From Nakazawaea peltata (taxonomy: Eukaryota; Ascomycota; Pichiomycetes; Alaninales; Pachysolenaceae): a stretch of DNA of 64,000 bases. Within the stretch, counting starts at the first letter, position 1; each line of letters opens with the position of its first letter. The position numbers and the translations under genes were made by a program. This document shows positions 28,852-39,900 of the stretch, piece by piece. The DNA lies in the NCBI GenBank assembly GCA_001599355.1, contig BCGQ01000002.1, positions 75,554-139,553 of the forward strand. Direction: 5' to 3'. The notes under the pieces are model-generated. The model was not told the DNA's origin and did not search any database. It saw nothing but the letters and a program-made list of their open reading frames with translations.

Positions 28852-30027
28852 GGTGTAAATAGATCTAGTATTTAATTATTCACTTTTAAAAAAAGTCAAA
28901 GAGCGCTTAACGGGAAAAATATTAGGACTCTCGCTCCTATATATAATAGTCCTCGCTATGTATATGAAATTTTTCGCGTTTCTTTTTTGGGTGATGTTGT
29001 GAACAGCACAGCATTAAAGAGCCTATGAAAAGCATGCAGCACCAGAGGGACTGAGGGAGAAATATATGCAGGACAATAGGGAAAAATTAATATGGGAGAG
29101 GGAGGTAAGTAGTGGGAGAAGGGGAAAAAGTTAGTACCAGCCATTAGGTACGTGCATAAGGCCAGGTGGAGTAGGGGTAGTTGGTAGTATGGAAGTATGG
29201 TAGTAGTGTTGTAGTAGCATGGAGGGAGGCTAGTGTTTGGGGTATTTTGGTTTCAATTTGTTTTGATTGTGAGACCATGTCTGATTATCATGACAATCTA
29301 ATGGCCCTAAAGGAACACACAATTTAAGCGAGACACGAGGAAGTAAATTTTCCTCAGTGTGAACCTCAATATGTAAATATGTGAAAATATGTAGTAGGGG
29401 GTATCATGGGAATAGTGATGATTAGGGGCAGTAATTTAGGTTACACTGATGGTATACTGATGGTATACTGATGGTGTATTGGCATTGATCTGATTGAACT
29501 ACGATAATCTACTCTCACATTTATTCTTGATCCCCTTTTCAACTTCATCTATCGTACTAATTAACTACGTCTTTATTGTTTCATTTGTTGATCCTAAGAT
29601 CTTTACGCCGTATATATTAAATATATGCAGTAAACAGATCTTGAGACTGATTTTTATGTAGTAAATTTGGAGTGGTATTTACTAGGTTAGTACGTACTTA
29701 TCATTTCCGGCCTCTCATTACCCTTACTTTCACATCAATGCATCGCCTACCGTTAGCTCTCTCTCTCTCAACCTAAACTTTATCTGCACTCAAATTCTTA
29801 TCCGTCTGCCTTTCTCTTCTCCTTTCCCATATTTTTCTCTTCTCCCTTCGCTCCTTTCCCTCTTTTTCTCTTTTTTCCTTTCTCTCATTTCTCTCCTTAC
29901 CCCTTCTGCTCATCCTCAGCAATTTACGAATTAGACATTTCTAGAATATAAACCGAAAATTTTTAAAATCGTTAAGCGCTGATACAAATCCTTTTATTAA
30001 GTCACTTGTCTAGCTCGCCTGATCAGG
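28852..30027. other. Divergent region, SEC53 / FMP25, with pyrimidine tract and repeats
   Basis: 1.2 kb. GCGCTTAACG occurs at 28903-28912 and, inverted, at 29970-29979, close to the SEC53 and FMP25 starts respectively. TATA-like sequence lies near 28940 for SEC53. A CT-rich tract spans about 29757-29915 ahead of FMP25. A triple 11-bp repeat is listed separately. No gene is seen. Confidence 0.55.
29445..29477. repeat. 11-bp tandem repeat ACTGATGGTAT, three copies
   Basis: Copies at 29445, 29456 and 29467; the third ends in GT instead of AT. Confidence 0.9.
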
Positions 30028-31929
30028 ATGCTTTCTCTTGGATTATTGAGATTGGGAGCCGCTAGAAGGCTGGTCTCTCCTCAAGGAATGACCAAGGTTC
30101 GAACCTTCACGTCGATCTCCACCCGTCTTCAGCAACACAAATTGTTCGAAAATGAAAAGGAGTATGACATCAAACATAAGCAGATTGCTAAAGATGGCAA
30201 TGATCTGCTGCTGCATTTACTGGAAAGAGAATCTGATTATCTGGTCCAGAAGAGAATCGAACGTGTAGAGAAAATCAAGGCCACTGTTTGGGGGTTATTA
30301 CTGTTTGGTGCTGTCTTAGTGGCATTCGAATTGTATCAGAAGAGATCTCAAGTCAGATATTATCTTTTCAAAGAATATGATCTCTCTGGGTTCGATGATT
30401 CCATCAAGAAGGTTAAAGCTCCTAAAAAACTGAAAGAGCCAGTCACTTTTGTCCCTACTAATCCTAACAATTCTAAGGTTCCAGGATTATATGTTGTTGG
30501 AGACAACAGTAACAAGCAATTATCTAATGAAGACACTGCAGTAATAACTCATTTCAAGAGAAATTCATGGTTCGACGATAAGATTTTGAAGAGTGTACGC
30601 ATTTCGACTTCGTCATCTTTACTGATCGATGAAAAGGGAAATTTAATTCAATGGGGTAACGGATACCAGGCTAATAGTGATCCAGAAGTGTCTGTCAAGG
30701 GATACAATCTTGTCAGTCTGGAGTTCAGTAATGGAATGATCTATTGTTTGACTAAAAATGGTGATATTGTTTATTTGCCTGAGAACAAGGAAGAACAACA
30801 AGAGTTCAAAAAGAGTATCCAGAAATCATATTTAAGTTTTTCCAAGCCTTCTGTCAAGCAATTGACAAGCAGCTCTGAATCCAAATTGAAATTCAAAGAT
30901 ATGAAGGCTGGAGCCGAGCATTTGCTTCTGTTATCTAAAGATCTGAGAGTATTTGTAACCCCAACTGGTTCTAAAGATTTGACTTCTTCCAAGGGTCAAT
31001 TGGGTTTACCTCAATATTCCCAATTTGATAAACCTCCTAAATCAAATGATTTACTTGAGTTGACTAATTTGAACTATTTCGCTGATCTGAAGACTTCCGG
31101 TGTTAAGAAGAGATCTATAGTCTCTATCGCTTGTGGTGACTACCATAACTTGGCTGTAGATGAGTTGGGATCCATTTGGGCTTGGGGTGTTAACACTTAT
31201 GGCTCCCTGGGTCAAGTCATCAACTATAACACTGAGGTCATTCCTATCCCTAAAAAAGTGGAGATCCCAAGATCATATTTCAAGAGAAATGAAATTCCTC
31301 AATGTACTTCTGTCCATGCCGGTGGATTTTCTTCCTTTGGTTCCTTCAAATCTTCCAATATTTATAACATGTTCGAAGAATACGTAAAGAACAATGATGG
31401 AGATGTTTCAGATATGGACATTTCAGCTGAAAGTAGCGTAATGCATCTCGGATGGGGTAAATGTTTGAGTGGACAACTAGGAATTGGTCATTATGTCCAT
31501 TGTGTGAACGATCCAACTAAATTGAAAAGTTTACAAGATTTGAAGTTTTTCAATGAACAAGCAAATAAAATTGAAAATATCGGAATCAAAGATTGGTCTA
31601 TTGGGTCCAAGCACAGTATTGTCACCTTGTCTAACAATGATGTATTGACCTTTGGTGATAATGAATGGTGTCAATTAGGAAACGGAAAGAAGGTGAAGAG
31701 TCCTGTTCCTGCAAATGTTCCAAAATTAGTTGAACCAAAACAAGTCGATGAACCTCTGCAAGTTGGATCAAAATTGAAGGGAAGTTTGAAGAAACTCAAC
31801 GACAGATTACAATTACAAGACTCTGGATTTGAATCTTCCAAGGGTAAAAAATTGAAACAGAACTTGGAGCAAAAGATCTACGCCGGTGAAAGTGCCACAG
31901 CAATCTTCTACACTCCACAAAACTTGTAA
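30028..31929 (+). CDS. FMP25: Mitochondrial RCC1-repeat protein Fmp25
   Basis: Inner-membrane protein needed for cytochrome bc1 assembly in yeast. It has 633 residues: a basic presequence (about 1-38), one membrane span near 89-104 (TVWGLLLFGAVLVAFELY), then RCC1-like propeller repeats, including IACGDYHNLAVDELGSIWAW, LGWGKCLSGQLGIGH and LTFGDNEWCQLGNG. Length and layout match S. cerevisiae YLR077W. It is convergent with BOS1, as is its S. cerevisiae counterpart. Confidence 0.94.
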   Translation: MLSLGLLRLGAARRLVSPQGMTKVRTFTSISTRLQQHKLFENEKEYDIKHKQIAKDGNDLLLHLLERESDYLVQKRIERVEKIKATVWGLLLFGAVLVAFELYQKRSQVRYYLFKEYDLSGFDDSIKKVKAPKKLKEPVTFVPTNPNNSKVPGLYVVGDNSNKQLSNEDTAVITHFKRNSWFDDKILKSVRISTSSSLLIDEKGNLIQWGNGYQANSDPEVSVKGYNLVSLEFSNGMIYCLTKNGDIVYLPENKEEQQEFKKSIQKSYLSFSKPSVKQLTSSSESKLKFKDMKAGAEHLLLLSKDLRVFVTPTGSKDLTSSKGQLGLPQYSQFDKPPKSNDLLELTNLNYFADLKTSGVKKRSIVSIACGDYHNLAVDELGSIWAWGVNTYGSLGQVINYNTEVIPIPKKVEIPRSYFKRNEIPQCTSVHAGGFSSFGSFKSSNIYNMFEEYVKNNDGDVSDMDISAESSVMHLGWGKCLSGQLGIGHYVHCVNDPTKLKSLQDLKFFNEQANKIENIGIKDWSIGSKHSIVTLSNNDVLTFGDNEWCQLGNGKKVKSPVPANVPKLVEPKQVDEPLQVGSKLKGSLKKLNDRLQLQDSGFESSKGKKLKQNLEQKIYAGESATAIFYTPQNL

Positions 31930-31962
31930 ATATCTATCTATTATTATAAATTAATCCATTAT

Positions 31963-32661
31963 TTATCCAAACAATTTCAATATGAGGTAGAAACAAAAGA
32001 AGACGAACAGACACCCCCCGTAGAAGAATAACTTGTCTTGTCTCATCCTGGTCTCGATCTTCGATAATGTCAATCCCGATAATTTTAAGTTCACCAGTGT
32101 ATTTTGTAATCTTGTCGACATGGAGGCAAGGAACTCGTTCTGTGATACCAAGTTTTCATATGACAGTGACAGCATTTCTAAGATATGGTCCAACTGTTCA
32201 TTATTGGATCTCAAGCGTCCGTTCTCTCTGAGCATTCCATCTTCGTACAGGATTCTCTTCAGTTCCTCCTCTTCATCTTCTTCCAAGGGTGTATGTCCAT
32301 TCCCGTAAGGGTTATCTGATACGACTTTCCTTTCAAAAAGCTGCTGCCTTGTCTGTGTTTCTAAAGACTCATCACGCTGGTTTTTGAAGGTTTGGAAAGA
32401 AGTCTTGAATTCTTTCAATTGGTTTTGTAAAGTGGTCAACTTATTGAGGTTCTTTTCCTTTTTTAAACTATCCTTGTCGTTGATGAACTGCTTGTTGATC
32501 GACTCCTCATAGTCACTTACTGTCTTGGAGAGCTGTGACAAAGTTGCCGAGAGGGACCCGATCAACGATAATGGCAGTGTGGAGATGCTATTTTCGAATG
32601 TTTCGAGATCCTTACGGAGTGTTGTTGATTGCTTGATCGCGTGGTTGTATATCGAGTTCAT
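31963..32661 (-). CDS. BOS1: ER-Golgi v-SNARE Bos1
   Basis: Qb-type SNARE for ER-to-Golgi vesicle fusion. It has 232 residues from ATG 32661; the codon before it is GTG, not a start. MNSIYNHAIKQSTTLRKDLE matches the family N-terminus. The SNARE helix (about 145-205) is followed by a single C-terminal membrane anchor (FFYGGCLFVFFCFYLILKLF). S. cerevisiae BOS1 has an intron just after the start; this gene is continuous. Confidence 0.94.
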   Translation of the reverse strand: MNSIYNHAIKQSTTLRKDLETFENSISTLPLSLIGSLSATLSQLSKTVSDYEESINKQFINDKDSLKKEKNLNKLTTLQNQLKEFKTSFQTFKNQRDESLETQTRQQLFERKVVSDNPYGNGHTPLEEDEEEELKRILYEDGMLRENGRLRSNNEQLDHILEMLSLSYENLVSQNEFLASMSTRLQNTLVNLKLSGLTLSKIETRMRQDKLFFYGGCLFVFFCFYLILKLFG

Positions 32662-33017
32662 CACACCCTGGTATTATCTCACTGAATTGTACTGTTCCTT
32701 CTACTTGTTGATGATTTGGTGTTCTTTTCTGTAAGATGGGTCGTGAAATATGTGTCAAACATCCAGATTAGGAATTTCGTAATGCGCTCGGAATGCTCTC
32801 AAGTTTCGCGTCCCTCTCTCCATCCTTAAAATATGCGCGACCCAAGGAGCGAAAAAAGGGGGTTACTCCTTATTACCTAATTGGGATATCTACCTGTAAA
32901 TTTAATGTATGTATAGAAAAATGTATTTTGATATATGGAACAACCCCTTAGAGAAGGGGGGTTAGGAAAAGCTGTAAAAAATGTGCATGTCTAATATATG
33001 AGGTATTGTCATTTAAT
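32662..33017. other. Intergenic, BOS1 promoter / GH17 gene 3' side
   Basis: 356 bases; no gene or distinct motif is seen. Confidence 0.5.
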
Positions 33018-34121
33018 TTACTCTGGAGAGTCACCGAAGATACCCCAGTTTTGCTCAACACCGTAAGATCCGGGAGACTTCCAGTAGTCATTGTACATAG
33101 TGAAGATCAAAACTTGGTCACCGACAGTCTCGACAATGGAGGATACGGCGGTGTATTGGTTGGCCTCACTTGGGACGGCAACACCGTAGGTGTCACCCTT
33201 GTTTGGCCATCCGGTTTCAGTGATCAAGACATCCTTGTCACCACCACAAGTAGACTTGATGTTAGAGATTTGTGTCTTCAACCAAGAACCAGAGTCGGCA
33301 GCCTCCACGGAACCATCCCAGTATGGGTGAGAGTTAACAGCAATGTAGTCAGAAACAGAACACAAGGCGGTGTTGTCTTGGACAGCAACCAAAGTGTCAA
33401 CGGAAACAACGTAACCAGAGTAACCAGCAGATTCTAAAGTAGTTCTACTAGAAGAAACGGCAGAAGAAACTTGGGCAACGGTGTATTCACCAGAGTTAAC
33501 CCATTCGTTTCCGACAGAAACGGTGTAGATATCATCCCAAGAACCGTATTCCTTAACAGCATTGGACAAAGTCTCAATGTCAGTAGTCAAAGAGTCCATG
33601 TAGTACAAACCAGCAAAGATCTTTTGGGAAGAAGTCTTGGCTTGTAAAATGTTCTCAATACAAGAACAATCTGGAGCGTAAACTCTGATAATGTCAAAGT
33701 CAGACAATTTGGCGACATCAGATTGGATTTCGTCACCAGTCTTACAAGAACCAGAGTCAGTGTATGGAGAGTAAGTGATACCCTTGGCACCAACGGCAGC
33801 GGCGGCATTACCACTGAGGTCAGCAGAAGAACTAGCCTTCAGAGTGCTAGAAGAAGCACTGGAAGAAACACCACTGACAATAGAAGTAGCCAAAGTAGAG
33901 GCACCAGAAGTTGGAATTGGCAGCTCGGTGGCAGTAGTTTCAGAGAAAGTGGTCAGAGAAGCCGAAGTAGAAGTGGTGTCAGCACCATTAGCACCAACAA
34001 CAACGGTCGTGTAAAGAGTAACAACTTCTCTCTTCTCATGGGCATGGTGAACATGTTCAATTGGAGAAGCATTAACCAAGGAGACGGCCAGCGCCAGCAA
34101 AATAACGTTGGAGAACTTCAT
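33018..34121 (-). CDS. Cell-wall GH17 glucanase (Scw4/Scw10/Mp65-like)
   Basis: Secreted, wall-bound beta-1,3-glucan-modifying enzyme. It has 367 residues: a signal peptide (MKFSNVILLALAVSLVNASP), a dibasic Kex2-type site (HEKR, about residue 31), a Ser/Thr/Ala-rich O-glycosylated stretch, then a GH17 barrel from about 114. The acid/base Glu is in VSVGNEWVNSGEYT and the nucleophile Glu in ITETGWPNKG. Strong codon bias indicates high expression. A minus-strand TATATATC element lies about 60 bases upstream. The Scw4/Scw10 group is the best match; the paralogue cannot be fixed. Confidence 0.93.
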   Translation of the reverse strand: MKFSNVILLALAVSLVNASPIEHVHHAHEKREVVTLYTTVVVGANGADTTSTSASLTTFSETTATELPIPTSGASTLATSIVSGVSSSASSSTLKASSSADLSGNAAAAVGAKGITYSPYTDSGSCKTGDEIQSDVAKLSDFDIIRVYAPDCSCIENILQAKTSSQKIFAGLYYMDSLTTDIETLSNAVKEYGSWDDIYTVSVGNEWVNSGEYTVAQVSSAVSSSRTTLESAGYSGYVVSVDTLVAVQDNTALCSVSDYIAVNSHPYWDGSVEAADSGSWLKTQISNIKSTCGGDKDVLITETGWPNKGDTYGVAVPSEANQYTAVSSIVETVGDQVLIFTMYNDYWKSPGSYGVEQNWGIFGDSPE

Positions 34122-36959
34122 CGTGATCCAAAATGAGTGTCGTTAATCAAATATAAAAATGAAAGCGATCTATCGAGTCTGATATATATCTGTAGTAATA
34201 GAAAATCTTCTTGTACAAGGGGGAAAAAAACGCGAAAGGGGTGGTGCTTTTTTTTCTTTTCTTGTCAAAAAATTAAGGGAGTGAATAATACTGTGCGGAT
34301 CTGAAGTGAAGATGAAACCAACAGTTGACAGGTATTAAAAAAAGATATAAATCAAAGGAATGAATAATCTGGCGTGGTATGAGAGAAAGGTGGGAAAGGG
34401 TGGGATCGAAAACATTTTTATATTATATGAGGGCGAAGGAGTACTTTTTGAAACATACAATAGCGAAGCACCCAGACCTTAAGGAGACCTAGCGACAGCT
34501 CTTGACGACTAAGCTCGCTTGCATTTCGGAATGCCCGTTTAATTGAATAGGCCTTTTTTGAGGTGATCTGACCAATTTTTGGCTTATGGTAGAGTGCAAA
34601 AGGGCAAGAATTTCGTGATAAGCAGGAGCGGGACTCCTTCGCTTCAGAACAAAAAAAATTCCAGACCGCCCTCACTTCGTGGCCTATTCATATACGTTCT
34701 CAATTTTCGGCTTTCTGTTTTGGGAAACTTCTCCTCCTTGACACATAGTGAAGAGATCAATTCTGACATCATTTTTACAGACTTCTCTTGTCTTCAAAAC
34801 ATCTAGACCGTTTAGCCTTGAAATAAAAATGGGGCTACCAAGAAATTCTCTAATGATTCAAAGTTTAGATACGATCTGAGCACGGTTATTTGAGAGTGTT
34901 TACTATTTGATCATCGGTAGCCTTATGATTCCGATATCCCGACTCTACTACAACTACGATACCTTAGCTCCTCAAAATGGTCGGGTCCAAATCTAGACCA
35001 CCACTAGGGCGAACAATTTATCGAAGCCCCTAATTGCGCTACACAAGCAAGGAGAATTTTTCAAGCTAAGCGCATAATAACTCATTTTTTAACACACACA
35101 CAAAGTTCTCCTTAGAAAATACACCATGGCTATGCTCTTGAAACATTAGTAAAAGGGGCTTTTCGGTCAGTGAATCTAAGGCTCCTTCGAGGTGTATACT
35201 TTTTTCCACATAAATGAAAAGGTAAATATTTACAAGTCGCCAGGACGTGAGTCTAAGCACAAAGAGGTCTACATCTTTTGAAGCCACTTTATTGGACCGA
35301 GGACCAGACCTCTCCTAGTGCAAAAGAGGACAAGGATAAATGGTATGAGAGACGAGTTGTAATTTCAGCTCCAGTTTTATAGTGTAGATGCTGCTGATCT
35401 ATCCACGATTATTGTCGTGAAAGTTAAGATATGCTTCGGAAAATTGAAAAAAAAGTTAACCTGATTAGGATATATTTTTATTTATTGTTAATTTCTGCCC
35501 TTTCTTCTTTAGCATCTGCCCTCGTTCTGAATGTTTTTTGTAAGAACGAAAAAAGGAGGTTTTCATTTACTATGGTGATGATGCAAGATTAACCTACACA
35601 ATCGGCAAAGTGAAAGCGATCTCAGCAAAAGGAGGTAAGGAGTAAGGGTGGGAGCAGATCTGGATGGGCGTCTCGATGGTGATATACCCCTGAATTTTTG
35701 TCCAAAAGAGATATCAAGTTCATATGAATTTGAAAAGTTCAGAATCAAATGAGATCAAAAGTCTAGACACCTTCTGGATCAAAAGAAACGATAGATCAAT
35801 GAAATCATAAGTTAGGTCTTGGGTTCGGATATGTGTGTTCCCAGGAGTCGGAAAGAGCATATAAGAGGAAATTAGTTTATTTGAATAGAGGAAACTATTA
35901 TACAGACAAGAGCTCAGTTGTTTCTTTTTAAGTTATGGTGCGATGTAAGTTGGGCTAAATTTCAAAGGATGAATAAACGCTACGATCCAATAGAATAGAT
36001 ATAATTGTGATCGTGCCTATAGCGAGAATGATAGAGTAGTGATCAAGGAGATGTGGTATTCAGAAATTGTTCGACTTCTACTATGAACCATTTGGCTATG
36101 CACATAACCCCCCCCTACGAAAACGCCTCAATGTCTCCCTGGATACGCTCATGTCGGCAACTAGCGACCTCAATAGACTTGACTGCATCATGAGCATATA
36201 TTGGTGAGCCACTACCTCATTTCTGCATGTGGACTGGGGGTAATTTCTTTTTCCTCAATTGTTCAAGCGAAACTTTTTTTTTCACAGCGGAAGAAGATGC
36301 AGACACTAATGGTCCCACTCAACAGGTATGATTATGAGCTAAGGCCAACTGTAAAATTGCTATTCCTTCATTTCATGTTCCAACTTCACCCCAGGTACGA
36401 TGTTCTAGGTACTCGCTGTCTTGTTCGACGTCTTCCCTGTAGCGCCAATCCCTTCTTTGTTAGGGGCCATGAAAATAATATTTTTTAGAGAGCACTAACA
36501 AAAGCGAGAGAAAAAAGAAACAAGCAGGCAGTTAAAGCAGATAATTAACACTATGTTTTCCAGATCTGGTAAAGAAATTGGATGAAGAGTAAAGTTTAAT
36601 TTAGAGGATAGCTTAGATGCCGTGTACTCGCATATATCGTCGTATATCGGAAAGCGGTAAATAAAGTCCCGCACTTGAGAAGAGCTTCCACAAAGATGTT
36701 CATCCAAATCATGAGCTCATATATTCCCTCTTACTCTCTTTCTTCCTTCTCTCCAAGCATCTCGAAACCAAGATCATTATTCGTAAATTGCTGATGATCC
36801 ATGTTTCTAATTTACCATAATCGGATATTCGTATAATTTACACTACCTTAATAATTACGCGTAATTTTTCTTCACCTATTTCCTTAAAGGGATAAATGAT
36901 TATATAAATCAAGATTCATTAACCACCAAGAGTACTACACATCAGTGGATACTTCGATT
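34122..36959. other. 2.8-kb stretch without a recognisable gene, GH17 / SMC1
   Basis: The longest gap in the window. The two ends are the promoters of the flanking divergent genes. The interior (about 34430-36700) looks less AT-rich by eye than other gaps, yet its longest frame is only 95 codons and resembles nothing I know. No tRNA, snRNA, rRNA, terminal repeats or primer-binding site was found. It could be worn-out coding DNA, an unrecognised long noncoding RNA, or a chromosomal site such as an origin. Confidence 0.4.
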
Positions 36960-39900
36960 ATGGGACGTATTGTCGGTTTAGAACTCCATAATTTCAAATC
37001 TTATAAAGGGAAGACCTCTATTGGGTTGGGAACCAGCTGTTTCACCTCCATTATAGGCCCTAACGGGTCAGGTAAATCCAATATGATGGATGCGATATCA
37101 TTTGTACTTGGAGTAAGGTCAAGTCATTTGAGATCAAGTCATTTGAGTGACTTGATTTACCGTGGTCGTATAATGTTGGATTCCAACGATAAATCTGATA
37201 TGGAAGATGATGACGCCGATGATGACGATATTGATATCGATAATATTCAAACTAATCCACAAGATCCCACAAAGGCGTATGTGACGTGTATATATGAGCG
37301 CTCTAATGGAGAGGTGCTTAAATTGAAGAGAACCATCACAAAACGCGGTAACAGTCAATATCGAGTCGATGATAAAGTGGTATCACTGGCTGAGTACACC
37401 AATTTATTGAAATCTGAAAATATTTTAATCAAGGCTAGAAATTTCTTAGTGTTTCAAGGTGATGTGGAACAAATCGCATCACAGTCACCTCAAGATTTGA
37501 CTAAATTGATAGAAACAATCAGTGGATCAATAGAATTCAAGAAAGAATATGACCAGCTTAAAGAAGAACAAGAATTGGCTAATGAACAAACGAAATCTCT
37601 CTTCTCCACAAGGCGTACTTTAAATGGGGAATTGAGACAATACAAAGAGCAGTGTCAAGAACTGGAATTATTTGAGAAAAAACTTTCAGAGAAATCTTCT
37701 TTGATTAGAACATCCAAATTGTACTCCCTTTACCATACGGATGAAGAGATTGAACAATTGAAATCTCAACTCGTCCAATACCATAAACAAGTCAAGACTT
37801 TAAAACAAGCATTAAGAGATGAGGAAGCTCAATTTAAGGAGATTTCTTCGGAACACGCTAAATACGAGTTGGACTGCGCGAAATATCTGAAAAAGATCGG
37901 AACAAAAAGTCGTGAACTTGAGCACAAAAAACGTGACCTGATCCCCTTGGAAACTGAAAAGTCTTTGATCAGTTCGAGATCAGATGAATACAAACAAAGA
38001 ATTTTGGAATTGAAGAGGGATATTTCAAGGCAGTCTGATACCATCGATGAGATCACTAAGCAATTGTATCTGGTGAAGGAGTCTAGGGATAATTTTGAGC
38101 TTCGTTTACTGCAAGAGACTGCGATCCAGTTATCTCCAGAGGCCATCTCCCAATATCAGTTATTGAGGAACCAATTCATGGCTAGAGGAGGAGCAGAATT
38201 CGAAAATCATTTGAATGAATTGGTCCAAGCGAACGATTTACTGCAATCTAAGGTCAATAATTTGGAATCTACTAGAGATGCTACTAAAGATGTACTTAAA
38301 GAGTTGACATATCAAGTGTCGGATTTACAGAGTAAATTAACGGTTCTTACAGGGAATTTGAATGATAAATTGAGTCAACTTCAAACCAAGACCGATCAAC
38401 TCACTTCAATGAAAGATCTGAAACGTAAATATGTAGATGAAGAATTCAAATTGAACTCCAAATTGAAAGAAGTGTTAGTTGAATTGAACGATCTCACTCT
38501 GAATCAACGTGAATCCAACAGAGAACGTAAATTACGCGAAAATGTGATCACTTTGAAGAGGTTATATCCAGGAGTAAGAGGTTTGGTGTCTGATCTTTGC
38601 AGACCGAAACAAAAGAAGTTCGAGGTAGCAGTTGCTACAATTTTAGGAAAGAATTTCGATGCTATAGTTGTAGATAATTTAGCAGTGGCATCTAAATGTA
38701 TCGAATATCTTAAAGACCAAAGAGCTGGTGTTGCTACTTTCATTCCATTAGATTCTGTGACTTCCAAAGCACCTATGACATCTCTTAGACAAATCCATGA
38801 ACAAGCGCAACCATCTATCGATTGCATTGATTATGATCCGTCTCTTGAAAGACTGATTCAATATTGCTGTGGCAATTCCATGATCTGTGATACTATGGAG
38901 ATTGCCAAATATATCCGTTGGGAACGTAAAGTTGAGGTGAAGGTTGTTACTCTTGAAGGTTCCTTGATTCATAAAGCTGGATTGATGACCGGTGGTACTA
39001 CTAATAATAGTACTAGAAAGTTCAGTAAAAACGAATTGAACGGGTTACAAGATTTGAAGATTGATTTAATGAGACAAATCGATGAATTGAAGGCAAGTTT
39101 ACCTAATGAAGCTCTGGAATCTAAGGTGAGCTCTGAGATCTCTGCTTTGGAGGAAGAGTTAGTCCAAATCCGTAGAAATAGAGTCTTATTACAAAGAGAA
39201 CTCGATGATAAAGAAAGTCATGTTAAAATTCAAAGCGAAAACCTCAGTAACACTGAGTCTAAATTGGAAGATGCTCGATCTCAAGTGTCTTCCAGTCAAC
39301 AAGAGATCCAGGAATATAAAAATCAAATGAGTGTATTACAAAATGAGATCTATGCAGAGTTTTGCCAAGCAAATGATTTGGAAGATATTAATGAATATGA
39401 GAATTCGTTGAATAATTCTTCCAAAATGAAGCAAAGGACTCAATTCTTAAAGCATATCAGTGTATTGGAGAACAAGTTAAGTTTCGAGAAAGAGAGATTG
39501 GAAGATTCTAATGAAAGATTGGAGAGATTGATCGGTGAAGAAAAACGACTCGACTCAAATTTACTGGAGATTAATGTACAAATAGAAGCAAAGATGGAAT
39601 CAATTGATATATTGGAGAGTGAATTGGAGCTTCTCAATGAAGAATTGACGGCTTTAAAATCTGCTAATGAATCCAACACAAAGAAAACTACTCATTCTGG
39701 ATCTTCTTTAGAAGAGCATAAATCTGAATTAGCCGTCAAAAGAGCCAAAGTTGATGAGATTAATGAGAGTTTATTACAACTGTTGAACAGGAAATTACAA
39801 ATATTGAAGACTTGTAAAGTTGAGAACATCGAGATTCCAATTATTGACGGTTCCATTCATGATGTCCCTATTGATATTGTAGCTGAGGATGAAGATGAAG

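Noticed and set aside
29415-29494. Second C/D-box-like pair near the ACTGATGGTAT repeat
   Set aside because: The CTGA words come from the tandem repeat itself and there is no closing stem.
36201-36488. 95-codon frame in the large gap before SMC1
   Set aside because: No recognisable motif or domain, no promoter signal found, and codon use unlike the real genes; listed only as part of the gap.
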